From Bugula neritina (taxonomy: Eukaryota; Bryozoa; Gymnolaemata; Cheilostomatida; Bugulidae), in the NCBI GenBank assembly GCA_964035545.1, contig CAXIUT010000016.1, positions 1 to 24,814 of the forward strand: a stretch of DNA of 24,814 nucleotides, given 5' to 3'. The notes under the pieces were generated by a model. The model had not been told where the DNA came from. It ran no database searches and saw only the letters and a program-made list of their open reading frames with translations. The translations under genes were made by a program, and so were the position numbers. Below are positions 20,125 to 24,814 of the stretch, one piece after another (position 1 is the first letter of the stretch; the number at the start of each line of letters is the position of its first letter).

Positions 20125-23100
20125 AGGCGATGATGATGTGTTGTAGTTGGAGTGGTTTGAACCTGAAGAGTTGGTGTAGTTGGTGTAGGTGGAGTTAGTG
20201 TGGTTGTAGTTGGAGTGGTTTGAACCTGAAGAGTTGGTGTAGCTGGTGTAGGTGGAGTTAGTGTGGTTGTAGTTGGAGTGGTTTGAGCCTGAAGAGTTGG
20301 TGTAGTTGTTATAGGTGGAGTTAGTGTGGTTGTAGTTGGAGTGGTTTGAACCCGAAGAGTTGGTGTAGTTGTTATAGGTTGAGTTAGGTGAAACTTGGTC
20401 ACTTAGTGATCTATAAACCCATTCTTTGACAGCGTAAGTGCCATTCACAGTAGTATTGCAGAGAGTTAAGGCTGTAAGTGGATATTCAGGATTGGGATCT
20501 ATTCCAAGCTCTTTAAATGAGAGGACATCTGATAGATAAGAATTTGCATTTGTATTTGGGCTATTAGAGAAGTCATCAACAAGAATTCTTTCTCTCATAA
20601 AAATGATTTCATTTTCTACTATTTAATAAGCTTGTTCTACAAGTTTTTGAGTTGTCCAGTTGCTATAGTAAGTATCGTTCCTGACCAATATAAATCTTTC
20701 GTCCATGACAAGTCGTGTAGCTGGTCTCCAACTAACATAAGAATTATTAACTGTCTTAAGGAAAAGTTCAGGTTCTCTGAAGTTGAGGTCATTAATCTTG
20801 TTTTGTATATAGTCTACTTTTTTGAACAACAAGTGTCTTTGAGTGACTGGCCTTTGGGTTGTCTCCTAGTAATAAGATGAATTTGAATAATTATATCTTT
20901 GGTATGTGTAATTGTAAGTTTAATTAGTGTAGTTAAGACCAAAAGAAGTAAGTTCAGGAGAACACAACAAGTCGATGTCAATCCAAGGTCCATAATAGTT
21001 TTATCCTTTGATTCCATTGACTTGAACCTTTTCAATGAAAATAAGATTAGCTCCATTATCATTGAAGACATAAATACTTAAGTTTGCCTAAAGAACTTTA
21101 GTGTAAGTATAATAAGTATCAATGACTTTTGTTTCAGTTGCATAGACTATAAGTCTTCCTGATGCTCCTTTGATTTTAAAATTTTGAAGATTTTCTGGGA
21201 AGGAAAAGAGAAGGCTAAAGTTTGCATAGTTTCTATTGAACTTATAGAGTTTGGATGAAGATACAAAGTAAATTAGATCTTAACTAGCAACTTAAGGATT
21301 CCATTAAGAAGAAGAAGGAGGATTAACTGCAGACACATACATCCAGTTGGTGCTTGCTTGATAGAGAGTCATCTTTTATGTTGAGTTTGTTGAGTTTGAA
21401 GTATAATTACTTGCATTATTCTTCTTTTCAGTGAAAGATATAAGCGAGCAGTCTTCATTTACCATGAACTCATTTTTAAAATCATGTATAGCTCCATTAT
21501 CCGAACTGAAAGTAGTCAAAGGGAAGGTTCCAAGGACAGTCAACCCAGTTTTATTCCACCTGAGAAGGCCTATTTGTAAAGTTATTTCATCATAAATGAC
21601 AGAACAACTAAGGCTATCATTAGAACTAACTACATAACGCCACCTACCAGAGTAAATCGTTTAATAAGTAGATAACTTGAAAGTAGTAGGATACCAGTTC
21701 ATGGCATCACCACTGTATGAGTTAGCTGATCTATTGAGCACGTTCAACTTGAACTGAGACTAGAAGCCGTGATGTGTAATTTCTAAATTTTAGAACTTAG
21801 AAGAAAGAATCAACTTATTATCAGCTTCAGAATCTTTTAAGAAGAAGAGAGTTGAAGTTTTCATCTAAGGCGATGATGATGTGTTGTAGTTGGAGTGGTT
21901 TGAACCTGAAGAGTTGGTGTAGTTGGCATAGGTGGAGTTAGTGTGGTTGAAGTTGGAGTGGTTTGAACCTGAAGAGTTGGTGTAGTTGGTGTAGGTCGAG
22001 TTAGTGTGGTTGTAGTTGGAGTGGTTTGAACCTGAAGAGTTGGTGTAGTTGGCATAGGTGGAGTTAGTGTGGTTGTAGTTGGAGTGGTTTGAACCTGAAG
22101 AGTTGGTGTAGTTGGTGTAGGTCGAGTTAGTGTGGTTGTAGTTGGAGTGATTTGAACCTGAAGAGTTGGTGTAGTTGGCATAGGTGGAGTTAGTGTGGTT
22201 GTAGTTGGAGAGTGATCTATAAACCCATTCTTTGACAGCGTAAGTGCCATTCACAGTAGTATTGCAGAGAGTTAAGGCTGTAAGTGGATATTCAGGATTG
22301 GGATCTATTCCAAGCTCTTTAAATGAGAGGACATCTGATAGATAAGAATTTGCATTTGTATTTGGGCTATTAGAGAAGTCATCAACAAGAATTCTTTCTC
22401 TCATAAAAATGATTTCATTTTCTACTATTTAATAAGCTTGTTCTACAAGTTTTTGAGTTGTCCAGTTGCTATAGTAAGTATCGTTCCTGACCAATATAAA
22501 TCTTTCGTCCATGACAAGTCGTGTAGCTGGTCTCCAACTAACATAAGAATTATTAACTGTCTTAAGGAAAAGTTCAGGTTCTCTGAAGTTGAGGTCATTA
22601 ATCTTGTTTTGTATATAGTCTACTTTTTTGAACAACAAGTGTCTTTGAGTGACTGGCCTTTGGGTTGTCTCCTAGTAATAAGATGAATTTGAATAATTAT
22701 ATCTTTGGTATGTGTAATTGTAAGTTTAATTAGTGTAGTTAAGACCAAAAGAAGTAAGTTCAGGAGAACACAACAAGTCGATGTCAATCCAAGGTCCATA
22801 ATAGTTTTATCCTTTGATTCCATTGACTTGAACCTTTTCAATGAAAATAAGATTAGCTCCATTATCATTGAAGACATAAATACTTAAGTTTGCCTAAAGA
22901 ACTTTAGTGTAAGTATAATAAGTATCAATGACTTTTGTTTCAGTTGCATAGACTATAAGTCTTCCTGATGCTCCTTTGATTTTAAAATTTTGAAGATTTT
23001 CTGGGAAGGAAAAGAGAAGGCTAAAGTTTGCATAGTTTCTATTGAACTTATAGAGTTTGGATGAAGATACAAAGTAAATTAGATCTTAACTAGCAACTTA

Positions 23101-23790
23101 AGGATTCCATTAAGAAGAAGAAGGAGGATTAACTGCAGACACATACATCCAGTTGGTGCTTGCTTGATAGAGAGTCATCTTTTATGTTGAGTTTGTTGAG
23201 TTTGAAGTATAATTACTTGCATTATTCTTCTTTTCAGTGAAAGATATAAGCGAGCAGTCTTCATTTACCATGAACTCATTTTTAAAATCATGTATAGCTC
23301 CATTATCCGAACTGAAAGTAGTCAAAGGGAAGGTTCCAAGGACAGTCAACCCAGTTTTATTCCACCTGAGAAGGCCTATTTGTAAAGTTATTTCATCATA
23401 AATGACAGAACAACTAAGGCTATCATTAGAACTAACTACATAACGCCACCTACCAGAGTAAATCGTTTAATAAGTAGATAACTTGAAAGTAGTAGGATAC
23501 CAGTTCATGGCATCACCACTGTATGAGTTAGCTGATCTATTGAGCACGTTCAACTTGAACTGAGACTAGAAGCCGTGATGTGTAATTTCTAAATTTTAGA
23601 ACTTAGAAGAAAGAATCAACTTATTATCAGCTTCAGAATCTTTTAAGAAGAAGAGAGTTGAAGTTTTCATCTAAGGCGATGATGATGTGTTGTTTGGACT
23701 GTAAGTAATATTAGAATGAGAACTATTGTTCTGGGCACTAGCTAAAGTAGCTATGATAAGAATCACACCTAGTATCATGATGCTTTTCAT
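19705..23790 (-). CDS. Giant surface protein, N-terminal open segment (signal peptide, R1, R2, start of R3)
   Basis: Starts at ATG 23790-23788 and stays open for 1,361 codons until TGA 19705-19707. Residues 1-19 (MKSIMILGVILIIATLASA) are a classic signal peptide: Lys near the start, a hydrophobic core, and ASA before a likely cleavage at Q20. Residues 20-39 are an Asn/Ser/Thr-rich linker (NNSS, NITY, NNTSSSP). R1 is residues 40-641, R2 642-1222, R3 from 1223. The start is supported by this signal peptide and by the AT-rich non-coding flank just upstream. The ordinary part of each unit has few cysteines and many sequons. I infer that this is the true N-terminus of the protein whose C-terminus is at 760. 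Alternatively, if the R3 stop is real, it is a secreted 1,361-residue product. Confidence 0.85.
20125..21867 (-). repeat. Tandem unit R2 (minisatellite type B)
   Basis: 1743 bp, frame open. Four-copy minisatellite at about 20140-20386 (NNY, NNY, TSY, TNY). It begins at the TAG Gln codon of SPQMKTS and ends in NYNTSSSP, where the next unit starts. Confidence 0.92.
21868..23673 (-). repeat. Tandem unit R1 (minisatellite type A with 63-bp deletion)
   Basis: 1806 bp, frame open. The minisatellite at about 21883-22210 has five copies (ANY/TNY alternating, one with HSNF) and lacks the usual DQVSPNSTY lead-in: exactly 63 bp are missing between ttggag and agtgatc, so YRSL runs directly into SNYNHTNST. 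The unit follows the signal peptide linker through the same TSSSPQ text as the other unit junctions. Confidence 0.92.
23731..23790 (-). other. Signal peptide
   Basis: Codes for MKSIMILGVILIIATLASAQ. A single Lys is followed by a long aliphatic core and a small-x-small pattern (A-S-A) before Gln, as expected for signal peptidase cleavage. It is the only secretion signal in the window and sits at the head of the repeat array. Confidence 0.9.
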
Positions 23791-24321
23791 ATCTCCTTGC
23801 TTAATAATTATAATGAAATACGCGTCAACTCACGCTATTAAATCCCCATACGACTAAATAACCTAATTCATTCTGATAAATTAACAATCAAGCATATAAA
23901 TAAACCATCATACAACTCAAATTTCTTTTAAATAGTTGATTTTTACTCATTTTTAACTGATTTTGCTAGTTCTTACCTTTTTTTTCAAGTAGGACTTATA
24001 TTTCAAAATTGTTTATTCCAAATAAAATATCAAAAATACACTTTCATTATTATCAACTAATTCCTTTGAAAATGACATTGTATATTTTGTCTCTTACCTT
24101 CTATCTTGATAAAATTTATCTCAAACTAATAAAAAACCACATCTTTTATTCTTTAACATTATTTTTCATAGTAGAGCTTATTTTTTGTAAACTGGCCTTA
24201 AATTGATCATATCAATCAAACTGAAAGAAGACTAAAGATTTCTGTGTCTTCTGGTTGCCTACTTAAGCAAGAGTTTCAGAAAAAGTTAGTTATCAGAATT
24301 AAAAATCAGATCAAATTATAA
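23791..24321. promoter_or_regulatory. 5' flank / probable promoter region of the giant gene
   Basis: About 530 bp of AT-rich DNA between the start codon and the subtelomeric relic. The only transcription unit it could serve is the minus-strand gene starting at 23790. I see no clear TATA element in minus orientation and no recognised operator. A plus-strand open frame at 24009-24206 is low-complexity and not credible as a gene. Confidence 0.5.
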
Positions 24322-24745
24322 TCAAAGTTTATCTATTTCCAAGTCCAAAATTACTAAGGTGGTTTGCTTTTGATCTTTAAAATCACAAAAAAGTTTAAAG
24401 TTTAAAAGCTAGAAAGATAAGTTTAACTCTTTGGATATCTTCAATTGAGGAATATTGAAGTTTTCCTCTGAATAGCCTGTAACATACTCTAATAATTACT
24501 TTGTATTTTGATTGTTCGTTCAATTATTTATTGTACAGTTGCTGATCAAGAGTATTAATGATGCATCATAGCCTAATTTTTGAGAATTATCAAGATCCCC
24601 AAGAATTAAAACGCTTAAAAGATTCTCTTCATTTACTTATGCCGACTTAAACTTGATATATTATCAAGAATTATCATTGATATCATCAACTATGACTTTA
24701 GTTTTAAGATAAATATAAATTTAACTCATAAACAACATACTAAAA
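24322..24745 (-). pseudogene. Relic of the same module family abutting the right telomere
   Basis: On the minus strand one frame (TAR=Gln) runs from the telomere junction to TGA 24322-24324, interrupted by TGA at 24664-24666 and 24520-24522. Its text aligns with the R/M modules around the MRERILVDD region. IYIYLKTKVIVDDINDNS matches IIFMRERILVDDFSNSP. LILGDLDNSQKLGYDASLIL followed by LISNCTINN matches FKELGIDPNPEYPLTALTL followed by CNTTVNG, and LGIDTSYNNKLVGLILSNSS of M2. After that VTGYSEENFNIPQ faces VYGSVAANRVIPQ of M2. Order and spacing agree over about 90 residues, but identity is modest. I interpret it as a decayed paralogue cut by telomere addition. No start codon upstream is available because the telomere begins at once. 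Confidence 0.55.
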
Positions 24746-24814
24746 GGGGTTGGGGTTGGGGTTGGGGTTGGGGTTGGGGTTGGGGTTGGGGTTGGGGTTG
24801 GGGTTGGGGTTGGG
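24746..24814. repeat. Right telomere, G4T2 repeats
   Basis: Eleven GGGGTT units plus GGG to the end of the window, with no variants. With the left C4A2 end this shows both natural ends are present and the molecule is a complete linear macronuclear chromosome. Confidence 0.98.

Noticed and set aside
9190-22210. CRISPR-like repeat-spacer array
   Set aside because: The 63-bp units are contiguous, in frame and coding, with no unique spacers; the setting is a eukaryotic macronuclear chromosome.
11146-22250. Thr/Pro-rich minus-strand frames (MTKFHLTQPITTTPT type) as separate mucin genes
   Set aside because: They are the second open frame of the minisatellite and begin at an internal Met out of frame with the flanking domain. 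Kept only as a frame-switch observation for R8.
10185-22887. Recurring plus-strand frames of 60-82 codons in every unit (for example 12 copies starting MVCVIVSL or MFYKFLSC)
   Set aside because: They are antisense to the near-identical repeat coding sequence and recur only because the repeat recurs; no start context, no independent conservation.
760-23790. Spliceosomal introns explaining the frame changes
   Set aside because: The coding alignment with sister units shows changes of 1, 4 or 7 bp, too short for introns, and I saw no AT-rich GT...AG insert within the repeats.
24009-24206. 65-codon plus-strand frame in the 5' flank
   Set aside because: Low-complexity, rich in Ile/Leu/Phe as expected from AT-rich DNA, no recognisable motif, and antisense to the probable promoter region.

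Overview
This window reads as one complete, telomere-capped ciliate macronuclear chromosome of 24,814 bp. It opens with about 14 tandem CCCCAA units (1-86) and closes with about 11.5 tandem GGGGTT units (24746-24814). The coding strand is minus. It uses TAA and TAG as glutamine and only TGA as stop, which aligned repeat copies prove internally. A pure C4A2 telomere plus TAR=Gln fits an oligohymenophorean-type ciliate (Tetrahymena/Paramecium/Ichthyophthirius relatives). A chromosome that seems to carry one gene is more like the gene-sized chromosomes of highly fragmented macronuclear genomes, so I do not name a genus.

Almost the whole chromosome is one minus-strand gene from the ATG at 23790 to the TGA at 760-762. 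If continuous it would encode a type I membrane protein of roughly 7,670 residues. Reading from the N-terminus: a signal peptide (about 23731-23790); eight nearly identical tandem units R1-R8 (23673 down to 9169; 1741-1984 bp each), each about 490 residues of ordinary domain plus an Asn/Ser/Thr-rich 63-bp minisatellite; a diverged full-length module M2 (6484-9165); a Cys-rich CxxC region (5422-6483); an SEA-like domain (5110-5421); a second full module M3 (2398-5109); a second Cys-rich region (1342-2397); a second SEA-like domain (1045-1341); one transmembrane helix (916-981); and a 51-residue cytoplasmic tail (763-915). The R units match only the N-terminal half of M2/M3. So the array amplified a half-module and added a hyper-glycosylatable linker.

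The frame is perfectly open over M2 to the tail (8.4 kb) and over R1-R2. It is broken once in R3 by a 4-bp tandem duplication, then many times in R6-R8 by single-base homopolymer changes, a 7-bp deletion and a TGA at the R8/M2 junction. I favour long-read consensus errors in an array that cannot be uniquely polished, but real decay of the inner repeats is possible.

The right subtelomere (24322-24745) holds a minus-strand relic of the same module family with two in-frame TGAs. It runs into the telomere, which suggests the germline locus held further paralogues and that the chromosome was cut inside one of them. No RNA genes, introns, mobile-element genes or CRISPR arrays were recognised. Function is not known. 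The architecture (secreted, very long, glycosylated, Cys-rich, membrane-anchored, with a tail) points to a cell-surface coat, adhesion or recognition protein.
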